Shown here: in pieces, positions 49,487 to 58,844 of the stretch
Layout: the number at the start of each line of letters is the position of its first letter
Position numbering within the stretch: position 1 is the stretch's first letter
Source of the DNA: Saccharofermentans sp.
Lineage (GTDB): Bacteria; Bacillota; Clostridia; Saccharofermentanales; Saccharofermentanaceae
Reading direction: 5' to 3'
Length of the DNA: 64,000 nucleotides
NCBI GenBank assembly: GCA_024688685.1
Contig: JAILDX010000039.1
Span: 84,203 to 148,202 of the forward strand
The notes under the pieces: generated by a model
Databases searched by the model: none
The model's input: the letters and a program-made list of their open reading frames with translations, nothing else
Told to the model about the DNA's origin: nothing
Made by a program: the position numbers and the translations under genes

Positions 49487-52400
49487 TTACTCCCTGTTCT
49501 TAAGAACTACCGCCGGTGTGATCTTTCTAAGTCTTCCTGTAAGCACAAAATTGATGAGCAGGTACAGACCAATGATCACGGCAAAGATTATCAGATATAT
49601 TTCAAGTGAGTATGTAGGCTTGATCCCAACTCCCACATTGCTTACCAGATACCTCGGATAGATGTAGTCCATGATCGATTTACACAGAGGTATTACAACA
49701 AGCGAACCTATCAGGACCATAAAGAAGTTGCCGTCCAGATACATCCTGCGAACTTCCCTTTTACGGAATCCGAATATCTTGATGAGCGAGATGTTAAATG
49801 CGGATCTGTCGATCATCATCTTGATCATGAGGTACATAACGACTAAGAAGATCATTGAGGACGCAACAGACATCGTGATTATCATCGTTCCCATCATATC
49901 GACATAGATGCCGGCGGATTTCTCGATATCCGCTTTCGAAACCGTTGAGTAGAGTCTTCCGCTGTCTATTTCGAGTTCGTGATCAGAGAAAACGACATTG
50001 AAATAATCGTCATCCTCCCCGAAGAAATCGCGGCATCTGTCAATGTCCATAAAGACAAGAAGCGATGCGGAATAATCGAATATCCTATAAACTCTGAACG
50101 CATAGAATCTGTCACCGTTCTCGTCCTGCAATGTGAACACATCACCGACTGAAAGGTTGTATTTATTTGCGACTGCGGAGCTTAATACAATATCAGTATC
50201 ATTGTCAGGAAGATCTCCTGTATCGAAGAACGGATTATCCTGCGTAATGCCCATCATAGTGACATCAAATGTGTATCCGTATATCTCCTTTCGCAAGCCC
50301 TCTGCAACAGCCTCATATCCGCCTTCAGGAACTTCTTCGGTAGGATACTTGTAGCTGTACATGAACTCATATTTAGTCTGGTCAACGTTATATTCTTTGA
50401 CCTTGTTACAGTAAACAAATGTATTGAGTGCCATAAATGCGACAAGAAGGCTCATGAACATTCCCAAAATAACAGTAAGGCCGGCGCGGACTTCACGGAT
50501 CATCTGCCTCAGTCTGAACATGCTGATAAACTTGAGACCCTTAACCTTGAACTCCTTTCCGTGAACAGCCTTTTTCTCGTTGCGCAGCAGCGCAAGCGGA
50601 GTATTCTTAAGCCTTTTGCGGACAACGAGCACATTGACTATAAACGCTGTAACCGGAGGCACAACAAGGCCATAGATAAGAATTGACGGCGTTACTTCGA
50701 CCTCCAGCGCAGGCATTGAGTAATAACCCAGAGTATCAGCTAACTGTGCGGGAATTCCAGCAGGTGTGAGCACTGCGATAAGTGTGCCAATGACACCCGA
50801 TATGAATGTTACGATAACTGGTACAGCAACATAACTTAATGTAAGCGTTCTCCTCTTTAAACCCATTGAATAGAGAGCACCTATAACCGAGCTCTCCTGA
50901 TCGATCATGTGAACGATAAATACAGAGATAACATATGCGAAGAGCATTACGAGAAGAATGCCGAAGATGATGCTTGCCGAATAATTGATCTGAACGTCAT
51001 CGGCAGCCGAATCGATCCTCGGATTATCTTCATGTTTCAGGAAAAGCATCAGATTTGAGACGTTGATATTAAAGACTTCATCGATGAGATCATTTGCCTC
51101 ATCAGAGAATTCGCCGACACCGTCCGCAAGCTCTCTCGCACCGTCCGCGAGTTCATTTGCACCGTCGTTTATCTCACCGGATCCGTCATACAGCTCATTC
51201 ACGCCGTCAGCAAACTCTACCGTCCCTTCACGCAGTTCAGACGTTCCGTTATGGAGAGCCGATGCGCCGTTTCTTAATGACTGACTATTTGAGTTAAGTG
51301 TACTGACCCCTGAATACAGCTGGCTTGCACCGTCGCGAAGAGAAGCAGCGCCCGAATTGACTCCCGATACTCCTGATTGTATCTGAGTATATCCTGTTGC
51401 AAGATCGTTTGCAGGGCCTGCAAAGCCTGCTGCAACAGCTGCAACATAAGGGTCCTCGCTCTGCGCCATCGCCTCTGCAGATGCAGCGAATTCTCCTATA
51501 CCGGCAGCATACTGTGAAGCACCTGAATTAAGCTGACTTGTTCCGTCCGCCAGACTTGACGCTCCGCTGGAAAGAGCGGATGCTCCGGATGCGACAGAAC
51601 CTACTCCTGAGGTATATGACCTGACACCATTCTCGAGGCCGGCAGCACCGTCATCCAGTGCGGCAATACCGTCAGTAAGATTAGGAACTGCATCGTGAAG
51701 TTCAGTCATTCCATCGTGGAACTCGCTTATTCCGTCGCGCAGTTCCTCGGCACCGTCAGCCAGTTCATCCGCGCCGTCCTTCAGTTCATCGATACCTTCA
51801 AGAAGTTCGTCTTTGCGGTCTGTCATCCTTTCCCAGTATTCCCTGAAGTATTCATCATCGACATTGTTAACATCAAATTCACTATCTTCAAGGATGTTCT
51901 TAAGCTCATCATCGCTCATCGCGCCATTAAGAAGATATGCGTAATAGTATTCCTGCGAAGACAATGAACAGCCTGAGAAATATAGATCTTCATATGCATC
52001 AGGAGTAACAAAGAGCAGTCCGAAAGACTTACTGTCCACAGTCGTATCTGACAGTTTTTTGATTACCGTGTTGTAGTCCGGCACAGCACCGATTCCCTTT
52101 ACGATGAACTCCTTCTCACCGATCTTAACTGTGTCACCGATTTTGACGTTATTGACTTCAGAATAACGTCTCTCGATCACGGCTTCATTATCGGCTGCAG
52201 GAAGACTGCCCTCAATAAGAGATATCTTGTTTATATTCTCTCTTACCTTAAAAACTCTTAATATCTGATCCTGGTTTATTGCGTAATCCGCATAGAACAT
52301 CGCCTCGACTGAGACGCCTTTATCAGTTATCTCTTTGAGTTCATCATCACGCAAAGGAACAAAAACAGAAAACTCGCCATCCTCGCGGCAAAGCTCCCTG

Positions 52401-52555
52401 TCTCTGATCTCTGTATAATCGATTACGGTTACCGCTGCACCCATCAGGCTCGTAACGATATATATCGAGAAGATGATAAGCAGCGATAGTGCGATATATC
52501 TTGCCCAGCCTGCTTTCAGATCACGGAGCGCCCTTTTAAAAAGAATCCACCCCAT
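49487..52555 (-). CDS. FtsX/MacB-type ABC permease with YhgE-like repeat insert, 1022 aa
   Basis: Same architecture as the 816-aa permease at 17147 but with ~240 extra residues (about 255-495) made of seven-residue units of the form L-x-[DS]-G-x-x-x, e.g. ELKDGADELADGAEELRDG, later GASALSSGASSLADGTSQ. Such repeats occur in YhgE/Pip proteins and form a long extracytoplasmic coil. Two FtsX modules and a C-terminal TLTG..ITPAVVLKNRE are intact. ATG at 52555 with GGAGG upstream. Confidence 0.85.
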   Translation of the reverse strand: MGWILFKRALRDLKAGWARYIALSLLIIFSIYIVTSLMGAAVTVIDYTEIRDRELCREDGEFSVFVPLRDDELKEITDKGVSVEAMFYADYAINQDQILRVFKVRENINKISLIEGSLPAADNEAVIERRYSEVNNVKIGDTVKIGEKEFIVKGIGAVPDYNTVIKKLSDTTVDSKSFGLLFVTPDAYEDLYFSGCSLSSQEYYYAYLLNGAMSDDELKNILEDSEFDVNNVDDEYFREYWERMTDRKDELLEGIDELKDGADELADGAEELRDGISEFHDGMTELHDAVPNLTDGIAALDDGAAGLENGVRSYTSGVGSVASGASALSSGASSLADGTSQLNSGASQYAAGIGEFAASAEAMAQSEDPYVAAVAAGFAGPANDLATGYTQIQSGVSGVNSGAASLRDGASQLYSGVSTLNSNSQSLRNGASALHNGTSELREGTVEFADGVNELYDGSGEINDGANELADGARELADGVGEFSDEANDLIDEVFNINVSNLMLFLKHEDNPRIDSAADDVQINYSASIIFGILLVMLFAYVISVFIVHMIDQESSVIGALYSMGLKRRTLTLSYVAVPVIVTFISGVIGTLIAVLTPAGIPAQLADTLGYYSMPALEVEVTPSILIYGLVVPPVTAFIVNVLVVRKRLKNTPLALLRNEKKAVHGKEFKVKGLKFISMFRLRQMIREVRAGLTVILGMFMSLLVAFMALNTFVYCNKVKEYNVDQTKYEFMYSYKYPTEEVPEGGYEAVAEGLRKEIYGYTFDVTMMGITQDNPFFDTGDLPDNDTDIVLSSAVANKYNLSVGDVFTLQDENGDRFYAFRVYRIFDYSASLLVFMDIDRCRDFFGEDDDYFNVVFSDHELEIDSGRLYSTVSKADIEKSAGIYVDMMGTMIITMSVASSMIFLVVMYLMIKMMIDRSAFNISLIKIFGFRKREVRRMYLDGNFFMVLIGSLVVIPLCKSIMDYIYPRYLVSNVGVGIKPTYSLEIYLIIFAVIIGLYLLINFVLTGRLRKITPAVVLKNRE

Positions 52556-52556
52556 A

Positions 52557-53270
52557 TCAGAGATCCTCCAGTTCTGAAGCCGGCGTCTTTACCTTGTTGT
52601 AGTAATCCTTGCTGATCTCGCCGTCCTTCAGATATATGACGTGATCGACCATGTTCTTGATCGAATTGTTGTGGGTTACGATAAGCATCGTTGTGCCGTA
52701 TTCCTCATTGATCCTCTCGAGAAGAACAAGGATATCTCTTGATGTCTTTGAATCCAGCGCACCCGTGGGCTCATCGCAGAGCAGGACCTTCGGGTTCTTA
52801 ACAAGTGCTCTCGCGATGGCGCAGCGCTGCTGCTGACCGCCCGACAGCTGTGAAGGGAACTTGTTCTGATGCTCAGTAAGGCCAAGAACATTGATAAGTT
52901 CATCCATCTTAAGGGGAGACTTTGACAGGTATTCACACACCTGAATATTCTCCCTTACTGTGAGATTAGGGACCAGATTGTAGAACTGGAAAATGAAGCC
53001 CAGATTATCTCTTCTGTAATCGCCAAGCTTCTCGCCCTTGAGGCTCTCCACTAAGGTTCCGTCAACACTTACGTTGCCCGAATCTATGGTATCAAGCCCT
53101 CCGATACAGTTCAGGAGTGTGGACTTTCCTGATCCGGATGTACCTTGGATTACACACATCTCGCCCTTATAGACCTTGACGCTGACACTTTTTAAAACCT
53201 GGGTATAGGAGCCGCCCTCACCATAGGACTTGCAGAGATCCTTGACCGTTAAGAATACCTTATCTGACAT
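52557..53270 (-). CDS. LolD/MacB-type ABC ATPase, 237 aa
   Basis: Walker A GTSGSGKST, signature LSGGQQQR, Walker B VLLCDEPTGALD, switch IVTHN; close paralogue of the ATPase at 19611. Start at 53270 (MSDKVFLTV) with GAGGTG upstream; the frame upstream crosses the promoter. First gene of the seven-gene operon ending at 45520. Confidence 0.92.
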   Translation of the reverse strand: MSDKVFLTVKDLCKSYGEGGSYTQVLKSVSVKVYKGEMCVIQGTSGSGKSTLLNCIGGLDTIDSGNVSVDGTLVESLKGEKLGDYRRDNLGFIFQFYNLVPNLTVRENIQVCEYLSKSPLKMDELINVLGLTEHQNKFPSQLSGGQQQRCAIARALVKNPKVLLCDEPTGALDSKTSRDILVLLERINEEYGTTMLIVTHNNSIKNMVDHVIYLKDGEISKDYYNKVKTPASELEDL

Positions 53271-53314
53271 ATACACCTCGACATATGAATATTTGTTCAA
53301 CTGTTTACGTGTGT

Positions 53315-53343
53315 ATTTTATGTTAGCATCGGCTAACTGTAAA
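53315..53343 (-). promoter_or_regulatory. promoter of the second FtsX operon with iron-type box (53322-53337)
   Basis: TTTACA (53343-53338), 17-bp spacer, TAAAAT (53320-53315). The box GTTAGC-ATCG-GCTAAC fills the spacer except for one base. It is the rightmost box of the island. Confidence 0.85.
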
Positions 53344-53377
53344 CATATGAGCGGTTGTGCATATGTACTAAATTGTC

Positions 53378-53578
53378 TTATGTACCTGATACTGCTTTTA
53401 GCGTTTTTATGTATGTCTTCTTTGATTCCGCCCTCGAGAATGCATAGATCATTGCCAGACAAGCCGCCAGTACAGCGGTGGTTATAATGCTCGCCTCAAT
53501 GCCGTATTCCCCGCCGTTCAGGATATTTGAACCGGCGGATGCAACCCTTAATTTACAGGCATTTTCAAGGTCTCTCAT
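53378..53578 (-). CDS. small single-helix membrane protein, 66 aa
   Basis: A short soluble N-terminus is followed by one helix (ASIITTAVLAACLAMIYAF) and a basic tail. The ATG overlaps the stop of the zinc-ribbon gene (ATGA), so it is translated with it. Function unknown. Confidence 0.65.
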   Translation of the reverse strand: MRDLENACKLRVASAGSNILNGGEYGIEASIITTAVLAACLAMIYAFSRAESKKTYIKTLKAVSGT

Positions 53579-54870
53579 ATCATTTTCAGCTCAGCCAGTA
53601 CCCAGTCATCGGTGATCAGTTCGTACTCATTTCCGCAGCTTGGACAGAACTTATTCTTCACCGGATTGAAGCTCGCGCCACACGAAGGGCACTGAACCCT
53701 CGTCATCGAAAAGGACATATTAACTGGTATGTCTGTCCTCCTCCGGAAGGTTGCACTGATAACAGGATGCGTATAACTGACTTTGTCGTCCCTGATCGAC
53801 AGCACATCGAAATAGGATCTGGTCTCAACCGCGACCATCCCCTCTTCCTCGCTGAATCCCTTCAGTCCGAAGGTCCCCGCATAGTTCAGATCGATAATGT
53901 CCTTGAACTCCGCAGGAAGCGGCCCGCCGATGTAGCAAAGCAGCTCACTCTCGTCCTTGGAATAAACAGCCGTCTTTATAAGCGAGATTGCCTTGCATTT
54001 AAAATACTCGTACGAGAACTCCGGCGTTATCTTCTTCATCCTGAGCTCGAAACGTTCCCTCGACGCCGCAGTTCCCATCCTGTCCAAGTCAATGACCGCC
54101 TGGACGATCTTAAGGAGCAGATGGGCAAACAGGAACAAAAAGAATCCGTATCCAAGGGCCGCTACGATGCCGTAGATTATGGCTGTACGTATGTCGTTCA
54201 TGATAAATCTGTTAATCATCTCGGAGAGCCTTGGAACGTCTTTAAGAAAAGGTAATATCACGAGTCCTATAAGCGCACAGATGAGCGAACACACGGGCCA
54301 TCCTATCAGCAACTGCCTCTTTGTTATGCGCAGCTGATCGAAGAAATAGTAGCTTGTGATCTTCGGGAAAAGATCGTCCATCTTGTACTGTGTGCCGCAG
54401 TAAGGGCAGCCGTTCTGAAGCTCTTCTATCGTGCTGTCAGCGCCGCAGTTCGGGCAGATGTGGATCTCGGTGTCCGGATGCTCTCCCGAGACATCAGTAA
54501 CTATCCCGTAGAATACGTGTCTCAGAGTATCCCTGTAGAGCACACTGCCGTTCTTCCTGACCTGCCTTCTTACGCCAAGAGAAGCAAAGCCCACGGTGCT
54601 TGAATAATGCTCGTCTGCCCAGTCCTCGACATCGTAGAACGTGTTCCCTATACGAGATTCCTGAGTTCTCTTATATACCTGGTAATCGAAATCGATATTC
54701 TTTTCCTTTATGCGTTCGTGCTGCAGATCGAGCGTATAAGTCAGGTCATTATCTGCAAACGGTATCGTCTCCCCCTTGCCTATCGCCGCTCCCAGCGAAG
54801 ACGTAAAGCTGATGAGCTTTTTATCGTATGATTCTTTTATCGGAATCGCCTGAAAGTAATTCTTACCCAT
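53575..54870 (-). CDS. membrane protein with two zinc ribbons and a Tim44-like segment, 431 aa
   Basis: First zinc ribbon CPNCG...CPYCG near residue 140, two or three membrane helices (~185-255), a Tim44-like region (EFSYEYFKCKAISLIKTAVY) and a second ribbon CPSCG...CPSCG near the C-terminus. Proteins of this plan are common in Lachnospiraceae; function unknown. Coupled to the 66-aa membrane protein. Confidence 0.7.
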   Translation of the reverse strand: MGKNYFQAIPIKESYDKKLISFTSSLGAAIGKGETIPFADNDLTYTLDLQHERIKEKNIDFDYQVYKRTQESRIGNTFYDVEDWADEHYSSTVGFASLGVRRQVRKNGSVLYRDTLRHVFYGIVTDVSGEHPDTEIHICPNCGADSTIEELQNGCPYCGTQYKMDDLFPKITSYYFFDQLRITKRQLLIGWPVCSLICALIGLVILPFLKDVPRLSEMINRFIMNDIRTAIIYGIVAALGYGFFLFLFAHLLLKIVQAVIDLDRMGTAASRERFELRMKKITPEFSYEYFKCKAISLIKTAVYSKDESELLCYIGGPLPAEFKDIIDLNYAGTFGLKGFSEEEGMVAVETRSYFDVLSIRDDKVSYTHPVISATFRRRTDIPVNMSFSMTRVQCPSCGASFNPVKNKFCPSCGNEYELITDDWVLAELKMI

Positions 54871-54891
54871 ATTTACTCCCGCTGTTTCCCG

Positions 54892-55491
54892 CTATTCCCC
54901 TGCGTAGTCGAAGAAATGCAGGCCCTTCTCATAAGCCTTCTGCAGGTTGCTCTCCCAGTTATCCTCTCGCTCTGCCTTCTCCCTGGAGGTGCTGTCAAAC
55001 ACGACAAACTCCATCTCTTTGGCGCGCCCGAAAAGCCTGTCCCCGAACATGACCTTCTTCATGCTGTCCATGAGCCCGAACTCCTCGAGTCTCTCCAGCG
55101 GGTTACCTGCCGAACACAGGATCATCGCCTTATCAAGCTCTTTCATTGTCTTGTCGCCGTAAGCAAAGCCGTACGACCACACTCTGTCAAACCAGCCCAC
55201 CAGCCTCGCAGGAGCCTCCGTCCAGAATACGGGATAAACAAACGCGATCGCATCAGCCGAATTGATCTTCTCCTGCTCAGCAAGAACGTCTTCAGCCACA
55301 TATGGCGTGTTCTTATAGAACGCATCTCTCAGGTATTCCTGCTCAGTCATGACCGGATCAAAGTTCATCTTATAAAGATCCGATATGATGCACTCGTTGC
55401 CGGAATCAGTTATTCCCCGGACAAACGCGTTTAGCATGTTCCGGGTAAAAGAGTTCTCTGACGGATGACAATAGACGATGAATAGTTTCAT
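54892..55491 (-). CDS. NAD(P)H-dependent flavin oxidoreductase (NQO1/KefF-like), 199 aa
   Basis: Flavodoxin-like fold with KLFIVYCHPSENSFTRNML at the N-terminus and FVYPVFWTEAPARLVGWFDR, the signature of NQO1/MdaB/KefF quinone reductases. AAGGAAA upstream of the ATG, which overlaps the stop of the 48-aa ORF. Confidence 0.85.
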   Translation of the reverse strand: MKLFIVYCHPSENSFTRNMLNAFVRGITDSGNECIISDLYKMNFDPVMTEQEYLRDAFYKNTPYVAEDVLAEQEKINSADAIAFVYPVFWTEAPARLVGWFDRVWSYGFAYGDKTMKELDKAMILCSAGNPLERLEEFGLMDSMKKVMFGDRLFGRAKEMEFVVFDSTSREKAEREDNWESNLQKAYEKGLHFFDYAGE

Positions 55492-55634
55492 ATTTTTCCT
55501 TTGTTCCGAGCACTTTCACATTGGTTGTTCAACTGTTCTTTTAGTTTACCAAACACTTCACCATGTGGCATTCGTGCATCATCAGCCGCAGCGTTTTTAT
55601 CGGCCTCATCCAGCTTAATCTCAATTTCATCCAT
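55488..55634 (-). CDS. 48-aa orphan antitoxin-like ORF
   Basis: MDEIEIKLDEADKNAAADDA followed by RMPHGEVFGKLKEQLN resembles RelB/ParD-type antitoxins that precede RelE/ParE toxins. GGAG lies 9 bp upstream. No toxin follows: the stop overlaps the start of the flavin oxidoreductase (ATGA). Either an orphan antitoxin or a remnant. Confidence 0.55.
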   Translation of the reverse strand: MDEIEIKLDEADKNAAADDARMPHGEVFGKLKEQLNNQCESARNKGKI

Positions 55635-55705
55635 GAGCAAATTCTCCATATTTCAATCATTTTAGGGAACTTTTCAACGAGAAACAAAGACAAAAGATCC
55701 CTAAA

Positions 55706-56353
55706 TTACAAACCCATCTCACGAATCCTGCGGTATATTCCCTCCGCCAGGTCTTTATGCCCCTCCTCCGAAAGATGGAGGCTGTCCTTTTCGCCGGGCT
55801 GGCAGACGGTGGAAGCATCCATAAACCCGCAGTCAAACTGCTTTGCCACCATCTCGTACCAGTGTGCAAGCTGCTTGGAATTCTCGACCGCGGTATCCGT
55901 TTCGAAGAATGGCGCGAAAGGGGACTCCGCCAGATTATCACCCAGATGAGGCGGGGCGACGATAAGTATCTTGGGCTGAATGCCGCACTGATACTGCAGA
56001 AAGCTCCTTGTCTTCATCAACATATTTTGCAGGCTGCCGGCAATATCCCCCGCCGGAAGATGGAACTTGGCTTTGAGGTCGTTGGATCCCAGCATGATGA
56101 TCAGCAGATCAAACGGATTATGGCTCTCCACCATCGGAAGGATATAATCCATACCGCATTTGCAGCTCCACTCCCACGGATCGGCATTGGCGATCGTCCT
56201 GCCATTCTGCCCTTCCTCAATGATCAGATATTCATCCCCCAGCAGCTTTTGCAGCACCAAGGGCCATCTTGTATTCTCATCGTAACGGCAACCTTTTACG
56301 GGATCATACCCCCATGTATTTGAGTCGCCAAAGCATATGATTCTCTTGCTCAT
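55706..56353 (-). CDS. SGNH/GDSL hydrolase, 215 aa
   Basis: Block I CFGDSNTWGYDP, block III IMLGSNDLK and block V DSLHLSEEGHKD give the Ser, Gly, Asn and Asp-His residues of SGNH esterases (arylesterase type). Cytoplasmic, no signal peptide. ATG at 56353 with GGAGGGT upstream; operon with the AAC(3)-type gene (11-bp gap). Confidence 0.88.
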   Translation of the reverse strand: MSKRIICFGDSNTWGYDPVKGCRYDENTRWPLVLQKLLGDEYLIIEEGQNGRTIANADPWEWSCKCGMDYILPMVESHNPFDLLIIMLGSNDLKAKFHLPAGDIAGSLQNMLMKTRSFLQYQCGIQPKILIVAPPHLGDNLAESPFAPFFETDTAVENSKQLAHWYEMVAKQFDCGFMDASTVCQPGEKDSLHLSEEGHKDLAEGIYRRIREMGL

Positions 56354-56364
56354 GTTACCCTCCG

Positions 56365-57156
56365 TTATGTGTAATACTCTCTCGGGATCTCTTCCTTCCT
56401 GATACAAAGATCGTGATCAGTTTTCTCCCACAATCGTTTTACAGTATCCGTCATGCCTCTCGCATCGCAAATATACACGAGAGCATTCCCCAGCTTTGCG
56501 TACTTTACTGCGCCAGTGTATTCAAGCGCTTCCTTATAGTTCGGATAATACTCCGAAACGCACTGGTCAGACGCCGCTGTGAAATGCGTGTGAAACGGCG
56601 GTGACTGAATGGTGCTGCCATCATAATCTTTTATAGTGATCACGAATGGATCCTGATTCAAACGGTCAGGTATTCCGAGCCGCTCATCAACTGAATGAAG
56701 GTAAGTATTACGCTCGTGTCCGACACCGATCAGAAGCACCTTTCCACCTTCCTCATATAACCTGCTCAGGCAGGAATTGACGGGAGCCGGCGAACCGCAC
56801 TTTTCTTCTCCCTTAACGAAATCAGCCGCACCCTTACCAAATGCCACGACAGAGTGTGTGGGGTGCAGCGATCTGACACCATCCGCGCGCTTAAAAGCAA
56901 CTGTCGCGAGCGTGCCAATACAGGGAACCGATGTCCTGACATCGTAAAAAGGATTATCTCTTGTGACTTCATCCCATGTATGTGTCGGAATAATAAGCAG
57001 CCCCTCATTCAAATATGCGCACATCGCGTCGATCAATCCGTCCGCGCCGTCCTCAATCGGTCCGACAGAGCGAAGTGATGCGTGAACAACGACCTTGTCG
57101 TCGTGTCTGATGCCGTTGGTTTCTAAAAATGTTGTTATGTCTTGTTTTTTAAGCAT
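56365..57156 (-). CDS. AAC(3)-family N-acetyltransferase, 263 aa
   Basis: Family motifs VVVHASLRSVGPIEDGADGL, LLIIPTHTW, HPTHSVVAFGKGA and GVGHERNTYLHSVDER, with the catalytic His in HPTHS. Chromosomal members of this antibiotic_NAT family need not give resistance; the natural substrate is unknown. ATG at 57156 chosen for its GGAGA site; the upstream frame is unsupported. Confidence 0.82.
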   Translation of the reverse strand: MLKKQDITTFLETNGIRHDDKVVVHASLRSVGPIEDGADGLIDAMCAYLNEGLLIIPTHTWDEVTRDNPFYDVRTSVPCIGTLATVAFKRADGVRSLHPTHSVVAFGKGAADFVKGEEKCGSPAPVNSCLSRLYEEGGKVLLIGVGHERNTYLHSVDERLGIPDRLNQDPFVITIKDYDGSTIQSPPFHTHFTAASDQCVSEYYPNYKEALEYTGAVKYAKLGNALVYICDARGMTDTVKRLWEKTDHDLCIRKEEIPREYYT

Positions 57157-57257
57157 TGGTTTTCTCCGGATAAGTATATATACGATAATAGCTTTTAAGG
57201 TGAAGTTATTCAACATAAGCACTTGATGAACTTGCTGCGCTTGATGCGCTTACTTAA

Positions 57258-57312
57258 CTGTTACGCAAAAACTCGTCTGAAATAGTTTTTTGTGTAACAG
57301 CTTGTGTAACAA
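57258..57312. repeat. dispersed GTTACACAA repeat, copy 2
   Basis: CTGTTACGCAAAAACTCGT then TTTTTTGTGTAACAG and CTTGTGTAAC; matches the complement of 346-398 with a few substitutions. Apart from it, 57157-57389 holds nothing I can name. Confidence 0.7.
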
Positions 57313-57389
57313 TTCTGAACTGATAACTGATATAACATGCTCAGCATCAAAGACACAACAAGAACTCACGCAACTGTCATAACATCTAT

Positions 57390-57737
57390 TTACCTATCAA
57401 TTCCCAAAGAACATCTAACCTCTGCTTTGATCTCATCCTCACTCAGGTTATATGGGAACGGTTCTGCATCATCAAAAATGCTATCTATAGTATCGCCAAA
57501 AGAGAGCACTATGTATGGACTATCCGGCAGGAAATGGTGTTCTATCCAAAAGTATTCATCTTTATACCTGAACACATTCATATCCAGTTTTTCCAATATG
57601 ATGTCATCCCCGGATGCTGTTGTAAACCTCTCACTTTTTGTGCATACAAAAACCGCACCCAAAGTCAGCACATATTCTTCAATGAATGCGATTGTCTTGT
57701 AATAATCCTTCTCGCTGTGATTCTTGTATGGCCACAT
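57390..57737 (-). CDS. hypothetical protein, 115 aa
   Basis: Small acidic protein with no membrane segment (IAFIEEYVLTLGAVFVCTKS, then YFWIEHHFLPDSPYIVLSFG). Family not recognised. Start ATG at 57737, 8 bp after the deaminase-like gene's stop; the nearest ribosome-like site (GGGGGAGG) is rather distant. Confidence 0.5.
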   Translation of the reverse strand: MWPYKNHSEKDYYKTIAFIEEYVLTLGAVFVCTKSERFTTASGDDIILEKLDMNVFRYKDEYFWIEHHFLPDSPYIVLSFGDTIDSIFDDAEPFPYNLSEDEIKAEVRCSLGIDR

Positions 57738-57745
57738 ATGAAAGA

Positions 57746-58186
57746 TCAGGAATCCTCCCCCGTCTCGTACCTTCTAAGCCCCCACCATCCCGGCATAAGC
57801 TCCTCAAGCGTCACAGTCTTGCGTGTCGCGTAGTCGGTCATGATCTCCATATTGCGGTTCTCGTAGGACAGCTGCATCAGGAACTCCCTGCACGCGCCGC
57901 ACGGCATGCCGCTGCCTTCAACGTTGCCTCTGGGCGGCTCATCGCGAAAAGCAATCAGCCTCTTGATAACCGTCTGCCCGCTGTTCACGTACATATTGAG
58001 CGCAGCCACTCTTTCGGCGCACAGGTTCATGACCCCGCTGCAACCTTCGATGCAGAAGCCCGTGAAGATCTCGCCATTCTCGGCCTCCACCGCACAAACA
58101 ACATGATGCGCCATAACAAACGGCGAAACATCCTCCGGATGATATTCAGCTTTTGCCTTCTCGTATAACTGTTCCCAGATATCCAT
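57746..58186 (-). CDS. cytidine deaminase-like protein, 146 aa
   Basis: Zinc-site motifs NLCAERVAA and GMPCGACREFL match the C/H-A-E and PCxxC of cytidine/blasticidin-S deaminases, with Cys in place of His. The N-terminal SPFVMAHHVVCAV strand fits. ATG at 58186 with AAGGAG 7 bp upstream; the longer frame runs into the divergent promoter. Confidence 0.8.
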   Translation of the reverse strand: MDIWEQLYEKAKAEYHPEDVSPFVMAHHVVCAVEAENGEIFTGFCIEGCSGVMNLCAERVAALNMYVNSGQTVIKRLIAFRDEPPRGNVEGSGMPCGACREFLMQLSYENRNMEIMTDYATRKTVTLEELMPGWWGLRRYETGEDS

Positions 58187-58262
58187 TTCCATTCTCCTTT
58201 TCCCGGCACGGACTATGAGTATTATTATAACCGTATGATACAATTTGTTGGGGGAAACATTT

Positions 58263-58844
58263 ATGAATGACCAGCTGATCCAAAATGCCAGGGAATACAT
58301 AAAAGAGCTTTTTCTAGACAACTCCGACGGACACGATCTCAATCACAGTCTGCGGGTATATTCGAATGCACTGACGATCGCTGAGACGGAGCCTTCCTGC
58401 GACATCGAAACAGTCGCGCTCGCCGCACTCCTGCACGACGCCGACGATCACAAACTGTTTGATACAGAAGGCAACGCGAATGCTGCTTCATTTCTCAGAT
58501 CGCAGGGCGTCGATGATGGAAGAATTGCATTTATCGTGAGCATAATCAACTCGGTCTCATTCAGCAAAAACCGCGATAAAGATCCGGATTCACTTGAAGG
58601 AAAGATCGTCCGCGACGCAGACAGACTGGACGCAATGGGCGCCATCGGGATTGCCCGCACTTTCGCGTACGGCGGCAAACACGGCAGGCCCCTGGAGGGC
58701 GGCATCGATCATTTTCGCGAGAAACTGCTGCATCTCAAAGACGGATTATATACCGCAAAGGCCATCGAAATGGCAGATCCCAGACATGCTTTTCATGAAG
58801 AGTTTATGGAGCGGTTTGAAGAGGAGAGCGGGATTAGCGGTTAA
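58263..58844 (+). CDS. HD-domain phosphohydrolase, 193 aa
   Basis: His in GHDLNHSLRVY, the HD pair in ALLHDADDH and a later Asp in VRDADRLDAMGAIG make a full H...HD...D metal site of YedJ-type phosphohydrolases. ATG at 58263 with a GGGGGAAA site. Overlaps the convergent GNAT gene by 11 bp. Confidence 0.85.
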   Translation: MNDQLIQNAREYIKELFLDNSDGHDLNHSLRVYSNALTIAETEPSCDIETVALAALLHDADDHKLFDTEGNANAASFLRSQGVDDGRIAFIVSIINSVSFSKNRDKDPDSLEGKIVRDADRLDAMGAIGIARTFAYGGKHGRPLEGGIDHFREKLLHLKDGLYTAKAIEMADPRHAFHEEFMERFEEESGISG

